Below, in pieces: positions 33,760-46,960 of a stretch of 64,000 nucleotides of DNA. Under the pieces are notes generated by a model. That model was not told the origin of the DNA and did no database searches. It saw only the letters and a list, made by a program, of their open reading frames with translations. Source of the stretch: Kappaphycus alvarezii (Eukaryota; Rhodophyta; Florideophyceae; Gigartinales; Solieriaceae); the NCBI GenBank assembly GCA_002205965.3, contig NADL03000166.1, positions 62,001-126,000 on the forward strand. Reading direction: 5' to 3'. The position numbers and the translations under genes are program-made. How positions within the stretch are numbered: the first letter of the stretch is position 1; each line of letters opens with the position of its first letter.

Positions 33760-36700
33760 GGAAAGTGCTACGTCTCATGACCGCTTAGGCTGAAGGAAGG
33801 CGTGAAGGCTGAGAAATATTGAGCTCGTGAGCAGTGTTGATTCCAATGCGAACTGGAAAAAAGGAACGGTTGAACACCAAACCCGTAACCTCATGGTAAC
33901 CTGATAAGTTGTTCTCTAGATATGACGTCCTTTTACTGTAGTTCAATGCTTATCATGCAATGCGGCAATGGGCTTTGTAATGTAGCAATGTGCTTTGAAT
34001 CCCTTTCCGATAATGTTAGTTGGATTGCATTCATAAATCTCTAAATGGCGTTTACTGCTTGATCCACCTCCATGGATTGCTTGTTCCAGAAGTCGTTATG
34101 GTAAGAGTCAAAAGTAAGTTGTATCAAAAGCGCAGTTCGAGGGAAATGGAAGAGCCATATCTTAAATGACGTTTTTAGCGAGGTTCTTGCAGAGATTACT
34201 GCATCTGGGTCTTTTGCCAAACTCCTGTTTGGGACCCGTGCGGGGTCCCTAAAGGGGACCAGAGCACCTTAGCTACGGACATGCATCTCTTGCGGGAAAC
34301 CCGTCACAGGTATGGAGTCTCCAATTCAAGGTGACGCTTGAGATTGTGGTCTATGTATGGCAGGTCTAATTCAACCCTCTGATACAACATTCTCAAATAT
34401 GGAATTCAGTAAGGGGGGAAATTTGGGGCGCTTTTAATCCATGAAAAATGAGGTCAGCTGTTCCCTGAGAAAAGGTTTGGGTGTTTTACTCTTGGAAGAT
34501 ATATCCGATCTATCCCTGAGGGATGTCAATAATGCATTTACTGCAATTCCCTGTTCTAGCTAGGACTGTAAAACAAGGAATTTGAATTGTTTCAAATTCT
34601 TTATCTGTCATTTTGGAGAGACTGTATTAGCAATCTTATTGTCCTGACTGCTTTCCTTCTACTTTTATAAACTCTCTTTTAACTCGAGTAAATCCTGCAG
34701 TTTGTTGTCTCTGATTCTCTCTAGGAGCTAAGTTTGTATTTTACTCTAGTTACTACTGCAGCTTTCCGGTGTGCAAGTATAAATGTTAACGGCTACTCGA
34801 AAAATAGAATATCAGCTACTAATAAGATATTCTCTTTCTTCCACGTGCTGATAAATATGAAGCACACTCATATGGGCTGCTTCAATACAAAACGGCCTAA
34901 TAGGCCGTGGACTTCGCGACTATCTCGAGTCACGACATGATGGAAGGGGAAGGTAAAAGCAATCAAGGACAAGAGTTGTACCTTTAATGTACTACCGATT
35001 GACGACGCTCTACAATTTTCAACTCCTGGAATTAGTTGACTACTAGTCCTAATTCGACTGAGAGGCAGTTGAATTCTGCCTTGTGTCAATGGAAAGCTGA
35101 AGATATTCTCTTTACGTGCAGAGATTCTTTCTCCTAATGATTCTCTCTACATTTTCTTGTTTCATACACAGACAAGATTCCTGCTTCTTTAAAGCATCTC
35201 ACTCACAATCTGATAGAAAGAGAAACAGTTATTTTTCACTCACTGTTTCCCTTTCCATCACACAAAATCTCCCTCTTTGACGATGATTCTTTTCGTCTTG
35301 TTGGATTTTTTTTGATTTTCGTCCATCTTCAAAATGATTTTCCATAATCAGGACTTATACATGTAATTTTCACCACCCATTTTTCTTTCACAGGCGATTT
35401 TCACCCAATTGTTTCTTCAAGAATAGTGTACACCTTTTTGATTCACCAGGCCTGCTATTCTGAGCTTTTTGATGCTACTTAAACCCGTCGGGCTCGAATC
35501 GAAACTTATCCACAGCTCTCAAACAACAACCAGTGTAAAAATTGAACCAATTTCCACAGCCAACGTTCAATATCTACTCGCCTCTCGCTCCGTCTATAAA
35601 TCTCGTAATCCTCGCCCCATCACCGTTTCCGCTCTGTAACTCTGAGGCCAGCCCAATGTGCAGCATTACCTCCGTCGTCAAAAATTAAAAGCACACCAGA
35701 GGTTTAAGATCGTTATTCAGAGGAACTTGAAGCACAAAAAGCGGCGGAAGAGGACTTCGAAGAGAAGAATGGGAACGCAGAGGATTTCTTCCAGGTGTGG
35801 GTAGCTACTGAAGTAGTCCACGGTATGAAAGAAAACGGACGAGTCGTGGGAGGAAGAGGAGGGGTTTGATGAGTCTGGGAATGAAGAAGGAGATGTCGGA
35901 CCTGGTTATATGGGAGGGCGAGGAATAAATGGGATAGATCAAGTGATTCTGACCATGCGCCCGTCTGAGGGGCCTTTGTTGAGTTGAATTCTTCAGAGTA
36001 GGAGATAGACAATCGTAAACCATTCAGGAGTAAATACGGGGACTATATTGGAACTTCAGATGTCCTGAGAGAAGTAATAGATTATTATCTGGAGGAATAA
36101 GATTGAGAGGCGTATATTTCTTTTGTTTCAGTCACACATATAATTGTCATATAACCTGCGGCCACATGAAATCTTTTTATGTGCTTTTTGGCGCTTTAAA
36201 TAGCTTTATCGAGATTTTAATTAGGAAAAAAAGATGTACAAGCCGAATATATAACTTCTTTGAGGACAAAAAAGCAAACGGGGATTTAAATTCGAGCCAA
36301 ACAAATCTAATCAGCTCCTTTGTCTCCAAGCGAAATTGCAGAGTTTGCACCTCTAGAGCTTATTACTTTAACAATATTTCTTCTTTCAATACAACTCCTT
36401 TTCCATCTGTTGAAATGTATTTTTGCAGTTTTCTTGCCCACAGCGACTTAGTCCCGAGTAGTTGAGGTTTCTCTTTTCATTTGACTACATTTTTCTGTCC
36501 CACTCTACATTTTTTGAATCGATTTTTCGCTATTGACAGTGTCTAGATTGTCAAACGACCGACTTGAAGTACTCCATGTATGTTTTAAACTGTAATTTTG
36601 TTACAAATTCCATCCTGAATAACCTTAAAGAGAGGAACTTCTGATCCAGCATTTGTAAAACTCCTGAAAGCTTTTAGATGCAGCAAAGTGCAGCCTCTTG

Positions 36701-39100
36701 CTTTCGTGAAAGACAGCGAACTTCTAGCATCTGTCTTTGCCGAAGATACCTCGTGACGGGCCAAGTTGCCCTTTCTGTCGAGATTAAAATTTTCGTAGAA
36801 CCTACAGAATGTGCCTTCGAATCATGCAAAAGGCCCTCAGAAAGATTATTGTGAAGACCTACAGGTATAAAACTCTTTTCAAAATCTCTTACGTACTGCA
36901 AAAAATATGAAAATACATCAAGTAGAGACCAGATATTGCTGCATAATCAATTTACGGCCGCATCGCCTATTTCTACAGTACATTTCCTACGGAAATTATG
37001 CAATAAGAAAACTTAGGATATAAATTGCGAGTTTTATCCACTGCATAGATCCGCTCCATCTTGTTACCAATAAATTTGATGTGTACTCAAATATAGACAA
37101 AGAATCCAAATAAAGACAACGGAGCAAAGGTTAACACAGCTTCTAAGTTTGCAAAGAAATGTTTTCAATCTTGTTGATTATGGCCTTTTCGTGATTTATT
37201 TTCATTAAGTTTTGACACAATGCGAGCAATTGATGTGATTGAAAGTCAAACTTTTGGGAGATACTAAGCCCCATTCTAAGAAAGTTATAAATGAGCCACG
37301 TTATTTCGACTGTTGGTTGATAATCTGTGACAGTGTATTTTTTAGAATATATGGCACTACTCAATAATTACGTATATGCCGACTTTTTGGAACTGTTCGT
37401 GTCAACCTCGAGTCAAACCAATACGCTACTTCCTACTACATACGATATAAATAACAATTTGAGATGTTAACAGTTCTACCGCCAGGCTGAAAAGTCACTA
37501 AAATATCCTCCCTCAACTGTACTTCGTGATTATGGTTAGTCACTCACTTAGGACTTTACCAAATAAATATAAATAGGTAACCATATGATGCAAAACTATG
37601 AGCGCTCAAACTAGAATGGTATTATTCTTCTAAGGTAGGATAAATAATTATTTAATGATAAGTGTGCTTAATTTTCTTCAGCAATTATAGGGAGCTGCCC
37701 AAATTGAGAAATTGTTTCAAAGCAAGCAGAAAATCGTGAAGCATCCCTTTCAGATATGTGGCCCGATCTCAATTGACTTTTGAACGTGGACTTTTTCCAT
37801 TCCGAAGATAATATCTTTCATTTGATCGATGTCTGCACTAATAATTCTGTTAAATATTCGGTTTATTTCCGCTTGTTAGATGCCTGCATATACGTCTTTG
37901 AACCACATCGAATAACGTTATTTTGAGAATTGGTCGAGGTGTAAGCTGGAAAATCCTTCACCACCAGTGCATTTAGTGATTATTCCCATTTGCTTGGTAC
38001 TGTATTTCGAAAACTATGATTTTGATTGATCCGCAAGAATGGACCGTTAAAAGGCTCATTTGGGATTCAGACATAGCCATCAACAACTCGTTAAGCACTG
38101 ACGCGAAATAGAAGGAAAATTGTAATGCGGAACTATCAAACGAAGAGTTTAGATATTTTGCTACTATAGTAAAGATCTGTTTTCAATTCAAAGATGCTAA
38201 GCTCAGTTCATTTATCTTAAAATCTGTCGATGAAATCCATATGGTTTGTACATATACGTCACTTGAAAATTTTGTAAATGACATATCTACTGTTAACAAG
38301 GTGGATGCTCTCGTATCGATTCTAGGAATCTCCAAAATTTTAACTCACTTTTGAGCAAAATGGAATCTAAGATTAGAATTAACAGAATCATTCATCATCT
38401 TAAGACTACATTGCAAGCAGTTTGCTGATAAATTCAAATGCCTTGAAATGCCTACGTTTCACTTAATTAACGGCTCCTTTGCAGGTGTAGGTATAAATTT
38501 CAATCTGTTTTGCAAAATGTATTGATATCCAAGAATTTCCGAGAAAGCTATCCATCACTTCTCGTTGCTCAACTGATTTCTTAGGGATGACAATTTGGCT
38601 GTGGATATTTTGGAATCTTTTTCCATATCCAGTTTTGAAAACGAAGATTGTGAGTTACAGATCTACGTGTATTTTTTGGGAGTATCTACGGCTAGCCATT
38701 TTCATTCTAAATATTCCTTTGATTTCATCTTATCGCATTTACCTTGTGTCTTGATACTTGAGACCTAGCCTAAAAGTCTATATTAGCTGATTAAATCAAT
38801 TAACTTACGAATCAACAACTAAATACGCGAACAACATTAAGTGCAGAAGCAAATAGTTCCGGATTTGAAAGTCTCGCTCAGACCTGAGAATCATTTAGCT
38901 ACAATAGAAACTAAGTGTATGTGGTCGTATGTGCCAATTCTGCACTGACTTGTAATCCAACGACTACTCATCCTTAATATTCTCTTTGTTTTCCCACTAC
39001 TAAATTTTTCTTGGTCTTGAGAGGCTTGAAAGTGCTAGCGAAGTCAAGATGAAATGTTCTGAATAACCGAGTGACTGGTAATCGCAGGCTTTTGTGATAC
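33760..39100. other. AT-rich region with scattered LINE scraps
   Basis: No gene is assigned. The segment 34,400-34,510 repeats sequence also present at 56,940-57,010 (aatccatgaaaaaygaggtcagctgttccctgag, shown here only as shared context) and at 27,440. A possible LINE endonuclease start lies at 34,760-34,930. The stretch 35,700-36,010 is richer in GC, with a 48-codon charged plus-strand frame (KAAEEDFEEKNGNAEDFF) of unknown nature. 36,100-39,000 is plain AT-rich DNA. Confidence 0.5.
34750..34940 (+). mobile_element. Possible LINE apurinic-endonuclease start (fragment)
   Basis: The plus-strand frame reads FRCASINVNGYSKNRISATN, then a hydrophobic stretch and NMKHTH. This resembles the opening of APE-type LINE endonucleases, where a SINVNG-like strand is followed some 30 residues later by QETH. 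The usual QE before TH is not seen, and only about 60 residues fit. A chance resemblance is possible. Confidence 0.35.
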
Positions 39101-39104
39101 TTTG

Positions 39105-42100
39105 AAAGCTTCCTCGCTTATTCAAAACCGGCTCATGAACTAACATAACCCTCCACTTCGCGATAGGCTCCGGGCCACCAGAAGCGATCCCTCACTAATT
39201 TTTTTTCCAGAAGACGTCCCAATGTCCCGTATTACCATGGAATGTAGCCAGGGTTTTCACACACTGGCCAGGGGGTAAAACGATTTCAGGGCCATCCTTT
39301 TCCCTACGGAAAGGTTATCGTTCCACAGCATGAATTTCTTTGCGCTTCGCCTTATAGCGAATATCCTCTTCTGGTATCTCTTTTGAACGTGCTCCTCCGC
39401 CAAGAACCTTGCCAAGTCCAACAATTGCGGCTTCAAATCTGATAGCTTAGAGTTTGTCCATTGAACGGTGGCAATGAACCCCTCCGTCAAATTTCCATTT
39501 CCCTCCTTACTTTCTCCCTGTAAAGGCCGACGAGAAAAAAATTCAGCCGCCCCAATCAAACACTCTGGGCGTTACAAAACCTCAAAATTGTATTTGGACA
39601 TCAGATTTAATCAAAGTGTCAGCCGTTCATGGATATCCTTCTTCTTTAACGCTGTTTGCAAGGTTTTGTGATGTTTGAAAATAAAATAGGTCTCTTCGGG
39701 AGTAGGCGGACCCGGAACTTCTCCAACGCAAACCGGACACCGAGCACTTCCCTTTCGCTGGTGGAGTACCGGAGCTGTTGCTCGGTCATTGTACGTAACG
39801 CGAATAGAATCCGGTGTTCCTTTCTGTCTTCCTTCTTCTTGGTCAGCACGACTCCCAATGCCAATGAATATGCATCCGTTTCAACTACGAATGGGAATTA
39901 GATGTAGGAAAAGGAAGGACCGTTGGCATTTTCGGCTTCTGCTTCGGAACCTCGAAAGCCTCCGGCATTCCTTCTGTACATTTAATGGACTCCTTCAAAG
40001 ATGCAGCAGCTTTCAACGCTGCCGAAATTTCTGCAAAATTCCTTATAAAGTGGCGAAAATGTCCGGTAATACCGAGAAAAAACCTGAGCTCAGTAAACAT
40101 TTTTTGAAGCTGGACCCTCCAAAATGTTCTTCCTATTATCTTTCTCTACTCTCATCCCAGTGGAGTTGACGACGTGGCCTAGCACCTTCACCGCGAAGAG
40201 AGAGCGAAGATGCACTTGGTTACCTAGATCTTCAGTTTTACCTCCTTAACCATTTCACAGACTTCCTGGCAATGGCTGAACTTCTCGTCCATGCTTTTGG
40301 AGAAGATTACAACGTCATCGACTTAAACAATTGCAAACGGAAAGCCTTGAAGAAGGCCATCAATCATCTTCTGGAACATCGAATGTGCGTCCATTAACCT
40401 GAACGGAATCACGACGAACTTGTAGGTTCCGTAGAGACACACGAACGTCGTCATCTCCTTGAACTCCTCCTACATCCGCACCAGGCAGTACCCCGTAAAG
40501 AGACCCAATATCGTAAAGATCCTGGCGCCCGCAAGGTCAATGAAGAGTTCCTCAATCTTTGGCAAGAGCCAACGGTCAGGCTTTATGATTTTATTGATCT
40601 GTCGGTAGTCAACAAAAATATGGGGTCTTCCATCTTTCTTTGTAGATATAATGAATGGGAATGACTAGAGCAAACTCTCGAGCCTGACTATTCCTGCTTC
40701 CAGAAGCTCTTTCAACTCTTTCCTCACGAATTTATTGTGCTTGGGAAGCATCGGGAGAACCCTAAAGTGAACCGAAGTGTCGCCCGTTAACACAAAGGAG
40801 TGCACCACCGGAACGTTAGCCGGCTCGATATCGTGGATATTCCAGGCGATGATGGCCATGTCCTTGAGTGCCCTAGCTAGTGCCGTCTCGTCCTTTCCTC
40901 CCGGATGCTTAACCTTAAAGGCGAGTAGAGCAGCCAGTTTTCCATCTTCGTCTACCCTACTAGGTTATCCACGCCCCATAAAAAACTCTCAAATCTGGCT
41001 CGTAAGGTTTTTTGCTAACAATTGCAATCCCCAGCTCATGCTCAGTATCCAATCCAATATCACTGCCACCCGACCCCGATGAGAATGAAGCGAGAAGGTG
41101 CTTGTCCTCCGACTTGTCAGGGGATGTGAAATCCTACCTGTCAGTGATCGTCTCATCCATCATGGGAAGCTCGGTGAGTAGTGATAAAAGCGCCTCCCTC
41201 TTCTCAACCGACAGAGTGACCTGTTGACGTCCGTAGTCAAGGTTCGCCTGAAGACAATCCAGAGTCATATTTCCGATAATGGCATCGAACGGGGCTTTAC
41301 CTACGAACTTGAAAATCAAAGACATAAACAACGATGCACAAGATACTGAAGCATCTTCCACGTAGCAAACGACTTCGGCACCCGTCCCGTCCGCAACAGT
41401 CACTTCAAGATCCGTAGCCTTAAGAACCTAGTGACATTTTCTTGCAAAAGCCCATGACCGGAGACTTTAAACGACTCCTGTGTCCAATTGCGCATCTTTC
41501 ATCCTCCCATAAGCCTCTCATGCGACGGCTTTGAAACGTGCTGGGGCTATCCAACGGCTTAGTAATGGAGACTAGAGTCACCGAAAAAGTCATAGCGACC
41601 AATTTTTAGAGTTCATTCCTAGCTTCATCTGCACCTCCACGAAGAAATTGCCCAATTTTAATCCCAGTAGCGGCAAATGCAAGCTCCCCGACCACATTAT
41701 ATCTTCCCAGGTAGCCTTGCAAGCTGATTATTTCTTTCGTGGCTCTCCTGATCTTTGTGCTCTTTTTACTGGACGCCAAGCCAAACGTAGACGAACAATC
41801 GGTGCTTTGTTCATAAAAGCATCGGTACTCACTAGTATTTACTTTTCTGTTTTGCTAGGGCCTGTCATTCAGCATTCTGCTTGGCTGCGACCACCAAATC
41901 ATTGTTCTGCGACTCATGAACGATTTGTACTGGCCTTTCATCTTCCATTTTCTTACACTTGAGCTTTTCTCCGGACTTGGCGCTAGCAGCTGCAACCGTG
42001 ACTCAATTATTGCCGTTGAGCTGCATTTTGGACAAAAAAATTTTTTTAGAATGGCACTTTCTCGCAGTAAAGGTACATCGAGTGTTCTTGAGGCGAGTTG

Positions 42101-42860
42101 GAAGACAATGAGCTGTGCCGTAATCCTTTTACCCGCAAAAGCTGCAAATGAAGTCCTCGTCGAAAGGTGCCACCGTTCCTGTCTCATTCATCTGCTTCTC
42201 CACAAACAAAGAGAGTTCGGCGAGCTCATTTACGACCTGATTGACCTAGATTTCGAGGTTTTCGATGTTCTTCTCGTGAATATTCGGCCATTTTAGAACC
42301 TTCTTCTTTGAAATCACATTCGCTAAGATCAGCGATACTTGTTCGGCTGTTCCAACAAATGCTTTCTGACCAAAAAACACCTCGAACACCTTCTTGAGTC
42401 AATTATAGCCCATTCAGGTCCAATACATCTCGAACTGCACCAACTCCAGGTGTCCTGCGATAGCTTTCCGGAGCAAGCCGAACGACGCCGCATCATGGAA
42501 GCCCACCCTCCTGTATAGATCTTAAATTCCTGCTATTGAGGCGCCTGGGTCCTATATCTCCAGACCGGCGACCATGGCCTGGCTATTCTCTTCCTCCTTG
42601 TTGAGCTTCTTCACAAACTAGATGAGAAAATTGTATTTACGACTTCGTATCTCTGGACCTCCTCTTTCAGGGCTCAACCCTGCGCAAAATGTTCCTAGTA
42701 CTATTCAAATGCCTTGCCCTCCAGATAGCGAAGAATCTGGAGGGCCTTCTCGCTGTCGCTTATGCCGCGTATCACGACATTTTCGTACGCGAAAATGAAG
42801 TGTGAAACGCTAGACGACGGGGACTCATCAGAAAACGCATGGGGGGATTGTTTTTGTTTA
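39105..42860 (-). mobile_element. Ty3/gypsy fossil, minus strand, no LTRs seen
   Basis: A heavily decayed Ty3/gypsy element read from about 42,860 down to 39,105. Recognisable parts in order are gag (ISDSEKALQILRYLEGKAF near 42,700 and a Cys-rich knuckle region near 42,150), the protease end (FDAIIGNMTLDCL near 41,260), reverse transcriptase (LKELLEAGIVRL near 40,690 and VDDVVIFSKSMDE near 40,310), the connection domain and RNase H (FLGITGHFRHFIRNFAEI near 40,060 and RYSTSEREVLGVRFALEKFR near 39,740), and the start of integrase (VRDRFWWPGAYREVEGYV near 39,170). There are many breaks and it is clearly older than the chromovirus at 8,833. Without LTRs the true ends are unknown. Confidence 0.85.
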
Positions 42861-43724
42861 TCATGATCTATCATGGATGTGGTACAATGAAATGATTATG
42901 CTTTTATTTCCTGCTTGGGACAAGCGTAAACTCCCTTACCTCCCTTTTTCGAACTCTAGGCATCGCCCAACTTCCCTTTTGTATACCACCAAGATAGTTG
43001 CGGTATACAGTAGCCAGCCATCCTGGGCCTCTGGTCGGGACACTTGTCACGCCAACAGGAATTTTTAGGAGTTTATCGATGTGAGACGGGCATAGACCGG
43101 ACCCGTCTTGGGCTGAACCTCGATTGAGCCAGTGAGCTTTCTTCAGAACCTAATTCTTCGTTATCGCTGGGATTCAAGGAGTTACAGTGGGGTTTTGAAA
43201 GCGCTCCTCATCTTCCTGGGTCTATTGAAGATGTTTAGCTCGAAGGACGTCAGATAATGTTTTGGTTGTGGGTACCACATTTATTGGACCTAACGCTTGC
43301 GCAGCCTTCCAGTATGCCAATTCTCAAAGGAGTCACATTGCGCAACGCAGATTTGCCTGTTCTCGCGGGCTGTTAGTGCCTGCTTTGTTCGAGAGGTCCC
43401 CTGCAGAAGGATAGTTTCCGATAATGTTTGAATCTGCAAGTTAAGAGGGTAAAAAGGTGGTTTACTGCGAGTAATGGAAAGGTTAAGGTGATTTATAGTA
43501 CTTTTTCTCCGCCGGCGCCACACTGCACAGGCTACTGGGAATTGTACCCTACGTTTCACTCGCAGTGAAATAACCCATACTTTCCATTGAGTAAACCTCT
43601 CCTCCCAAAACCCACATTAACCCAACAGTTCCCCGTTTCTGAAAAACATTGAGACAAAATTTCAAATCTTCGATGTATGAAACGGAAAAGTTTTTCGAGT
43701 TCTAAGAAAAGAAAGTGTGCGACG
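42861..43724. other. Intergenic stretch with a small inverted-repeat segment
   Basis: No gene. At 43,461-43,573 the ends ggtttactgcgagt and actcgcagtgaaataacc face each other as an imperfect inverted repeat of about 113 bases. The interior matches, in reverse, the segment repeated at 29,355-29,480 and 30,331-30,388. Read on the plus strand it resembles the peptide that precedes the endonuclease core in the variant-c LINE copies, so it may be LINE debris rather than a separate element. Confidence 0.4.
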
Positions 43725-43887
43725 AGTATTTAGAGATCAAGTATGTAGGCAGGTGGCGGTTAACAACCTGTCGCGCCTGCACCACTTGGAGGATAAACGA
43801 AAAGCGGGTAGCGGAGTCGCGAAGTTCATGTTTAGGAGAAGGACCAAAACAGGAAGCAGCGAAGAAATCGAATCGCGGGAAGAACCT
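43725..43887 (-). mobile_element. LINE 3' end (variant b), minus strand
   Basis: On the minus strand this reads FFAASCFGPSPKHELRDSAT and FSFILQVVQARQVVNRHLP, matching the end of the variant-b LINE at 29,800-29,890 (FAASRRSSSPQQELHDFVT, QIMQARQVSTRRP). It directly adjoins the likely 3' edge of the Helitron, so the Helitron probably landed next to or inside this LINE copy. Confidence 0.6.
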
Positions 43888-43923
43888 TTAGTCTTTATAA
43901 ATATACAAGAACCGAAAATCTCG

Positions 43924-43940
43924 ACCCCGCTTCGCGGGGT
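43924..43940 (-). terminator. Helitron 3' hairpin
   Basis: ACCCCGC TTC GCGGGGT, a perfect 7-bp GC-rich stem with a 3-base loop, 100 bases beyond the helicase stop codon. Helitrons typically carry a short GC hairpin near the 3' end that acts as the transposition terminator. Confidence 0.7.
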
Positions 43941-44041
43941 ATCGCTTTTCTATGGGAGAGAAATGCTTCAGCGTGGAGTTGATATCAGCGGGAACTGCAT
44001 TTTTTCATTTATATTTGTGTCTTTACTCAATGTCAGGTGTA

Positions 44042-46960
44042 CTACATCAATACAATATAATCCAAGTCAAAGCGGTCCTCGACAAAATCCACTGCTTCAC
44101 GTAGAACAGGGTTCTTGACAACTACGGGCATAGAGTGGATGGAACGGGAGTTTCGAGGACAATCTTCTGGGTGATGAAGCAGTAAAATGTGTTGGGATTT
44201 TCTAGCGCGAGAAAGTGCCACATAAAGCTGCCCGGGAGCGAAAAAATTCGAGCATAAATCAACAACAACTCTAGAGACAGTTTGCCCTTGCGCCTTGTGA
44301 AAAGTTGTACTAAATGCGAGACGAACGGGAAACTGGCGTCTTGTAACTTTTGTGCAGGAAAAATCACACTGAAAATCGATTCCGTGCAGCACGTGGGTCT
44401 CTATAGTCTCTCCTTTCTTATCTACAGATGCTACTTCAAGAGCCCTGCGACTGTATCCTTTGACAACAAACATCCCTCCATTGACGATATGGGGGTGCAA
44501 CACGTTTCCAACTACCAAAACCGGGACACCGACCTTGAGCTCAAGCTTGTGAGGAGAAACTCTACTTCGAGTGTATCGATAGGTCATTTGCGGTATGATT
44601 GAGTTTCTTGCTGCTTGTTGGCCCCCCTCATCGCCCCTGTGTTTCTCAATCTTTGTTGCTGAGTAAAGTTTGAACTTCTCTCCTGGAAAAATCTCTAGAA
44701 TATCTTCGTTGTGCTCGTCCACCAATGTATTGGTAGGACAGACCAGCATACGGTCAATGCGTATATCCCTGCGATCTCTTGACGTGACCGACTTCCACAG
44801 AAACTTGTATGCTTCCCACGGACTTGAAGTAGAATCCAAAGGTAGCGGACGACGTGTTGAATATGTTACTTTCGCCAGTGACATGAGTAAAGAAGCAAAC
44901 TCTCCATCTTCGGCCTGTCTCACCTGTCTATTCAGGCGCAGAACTTGGACTGTTTCCCACAGACGAGATGCCCAAGGAATCTCATCTAGTAGAGAGACGT
45001 TGACATAGCTATCCTCTCCGTCTTCATTCTCCACCAATTTCCGAGACGGTACAACTGGAAGCAGTTGCAAGTAGTCCCCCGCAAGTATGATGATGAGGCA
45101 TCCGAATAATGGCTTTGATGATGAAGCTGAATCTTGTGTAACGGGGCACATCAGATCGTTCAGAATTGAGTCCATGTGTTCAATAAGGATACGCTGCATC
45201 ATGGAAGCCTCATCTATGATAATGCAATGAAGATGGCGAATGAGCTCGGCTCTTTGCGATCTCGGACCGTACTTTGAAAGCTTTGCGTGCCTTTCACCAC
45301 TATCTTTGTCATCGATGCAAATTCCAGAAAGGCTGTGTAAAGTTCGGCCCCCCTTGTAAATTAAAACCGCGATGCCAGTGGTAGCACATATTTCTACGAA
45401 CATTCCTTCAGATACGGCAAAGTCGCGGAGTAGCGAAAGGAGATACGTTTTCCCCGTCCCCGTATGCCCTTGAAGGAAGAATACTTTTCCATCCACTGAT
45501 TGAGAGCTCCGATGAGGTCTGCGACTGCTACCAGTTTGTCCTCTGCGATTATTTTGTTGATCTATTACTTCATAAAGAGCCTCCATAATAGTATCGAACA
45601 CCCTCCTCTGTTGTGAGTTCAGAGAGTCGTGCTTTCTTTTCAGACCTCTTCTGTGATCCCTCGACCTCGAGGCAAATTCCTGATCATGAAGAGCTCGCCC
45701 AAGTTCCGAATGACCGATAGCACTGCTGGAAGCCATATACCTAAGAAAGCGTACATCCCTAAGAAGTCTTCCACCACGCCTGTGTGATATCTTAATCAAG
45801 CGGTCCACCAGCTCCTTTCTCCTTTCAGATTCCCTTCTCCCTGGAATATCGGACATCATGTAGTCAGAATGCTTCTCGAAGACAGCCTCTGGATCGGCCC
45901 CATGTTGATACAGGGTCACGAACATATATCGCAAATTAGCTGGCGTCGCTCTCATTCTAACCGCCTCGTCAAAAGATGCCTCTTGTTCATACCAATCCGA
46001 ATAAAGCCCCATCCCTACAGCAGCGTCGCGGAAGCAGTTTTAATTCATTCCTTCCCACCTTTTTGCGTCATTGAATGATACCAGAGGCCGATGCATAAGA
46101 ATAAGCCTCAAAGCAAAGAGCTCGACGTTGCGGGGTGGAAAAAATCGCATTCGGGCTACTGTTCGCTCATTTCGGTCGCGCTTGACCACATAATTCACGG
46201 GATTACCATTGTCTCGGAGTATCTGGTTCGATATAGACCGCATGCTGACAGGTAACGTCTTTTACAGCTTCACCGTTTCCATATACTTGAGAAAATCCTT
46301 GTTTCGATATTCAGATGGCCTCTTTGAATATCGTTCTAAGGGGGAATCCTGGAGCTGGCGGGGCAAATTAGGGTTTCAAATGATGACAGACCGCTCCCCG
46401 GGAAGATGAATCGTGTAAGCTGTGACGGTAGGATCAATTCGAACATGTTGAAACTCGAATATTCGCCATGCCGCCTCCACGGAACCCATCACTCTAGCGC
46501 GCATCTAAAGTCGAACATCATTTCTTATGGAGTCCTCACGCTCGGAATCTACATCTGGTGTTCCCCGTGTGGTCACTTCCTTCTCTTTCGGAGGCTTGAA
46601 GTTGTACTTCATCAAGTAAGCGATCGCTCCGCCCCCTTGTGTGCGCTCCATGTTTATGTGGTACTTGTACCTCTTCGTAAGCTCCTTGTTGTAGGGATCG
46701 ACCTTTAAATCTTCCGTTTCCCGGCGGCGGTATATGACTCGATTACATGTTTCATCTATCATTGTAGTCTCCTGAATGTCTTTGTCGTCATAACCGAAGC
46801 GGCAGCGACCGTCGCTAGTTCTCCTACGACAGTAAGCAGAGTGACTATGAATATTGAATTTTTTGACTAATGCGCGTAGCTCGTCATCCTCACCTGGTCG
46901 TGGAAGCTCTGCGCTAATCATTTTGTCGATTTCGTCCACGTCCTCCAACAGTCTTCCTTC
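44042..46960 (-). pseudogene. Helitron Rep C-terminal part and PIF1-type helicase
   Basis: One frame from 46,960 to 44,042, interrupted by in-frame stops at 46,505, 46,376, 46,262 and 46,040. The last 656 codons (46,012-44,042) are open. The upstream part holds the Rep tyrosines (AIAYLMKY, 46,618-46,604) and the EAAWRIFEF motif near 46,470. In the open 656-residue part the PIF1 helicase motifs are intact: Walker A GHTGTGKT (182-189), Walker B IIIDEAS (264-270), LAGDYLQLLPVV (310-321), FSTTFHKAQGQT (567-578) and LYVALSRAR (596-604). In the family this enzyme unwinds donor DNA during rolling-circle transfer. The stops are of all three kinds and fall where conserved sequence continues, so they are decay, not introns or recoding. 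Confidence 0.88.

Noticed and set aside
35700-36020. Overlapping short frames on both strands in a GC-richer patch
   Set aside because: No motif, no consistent frame, and no matching second copy in the window.
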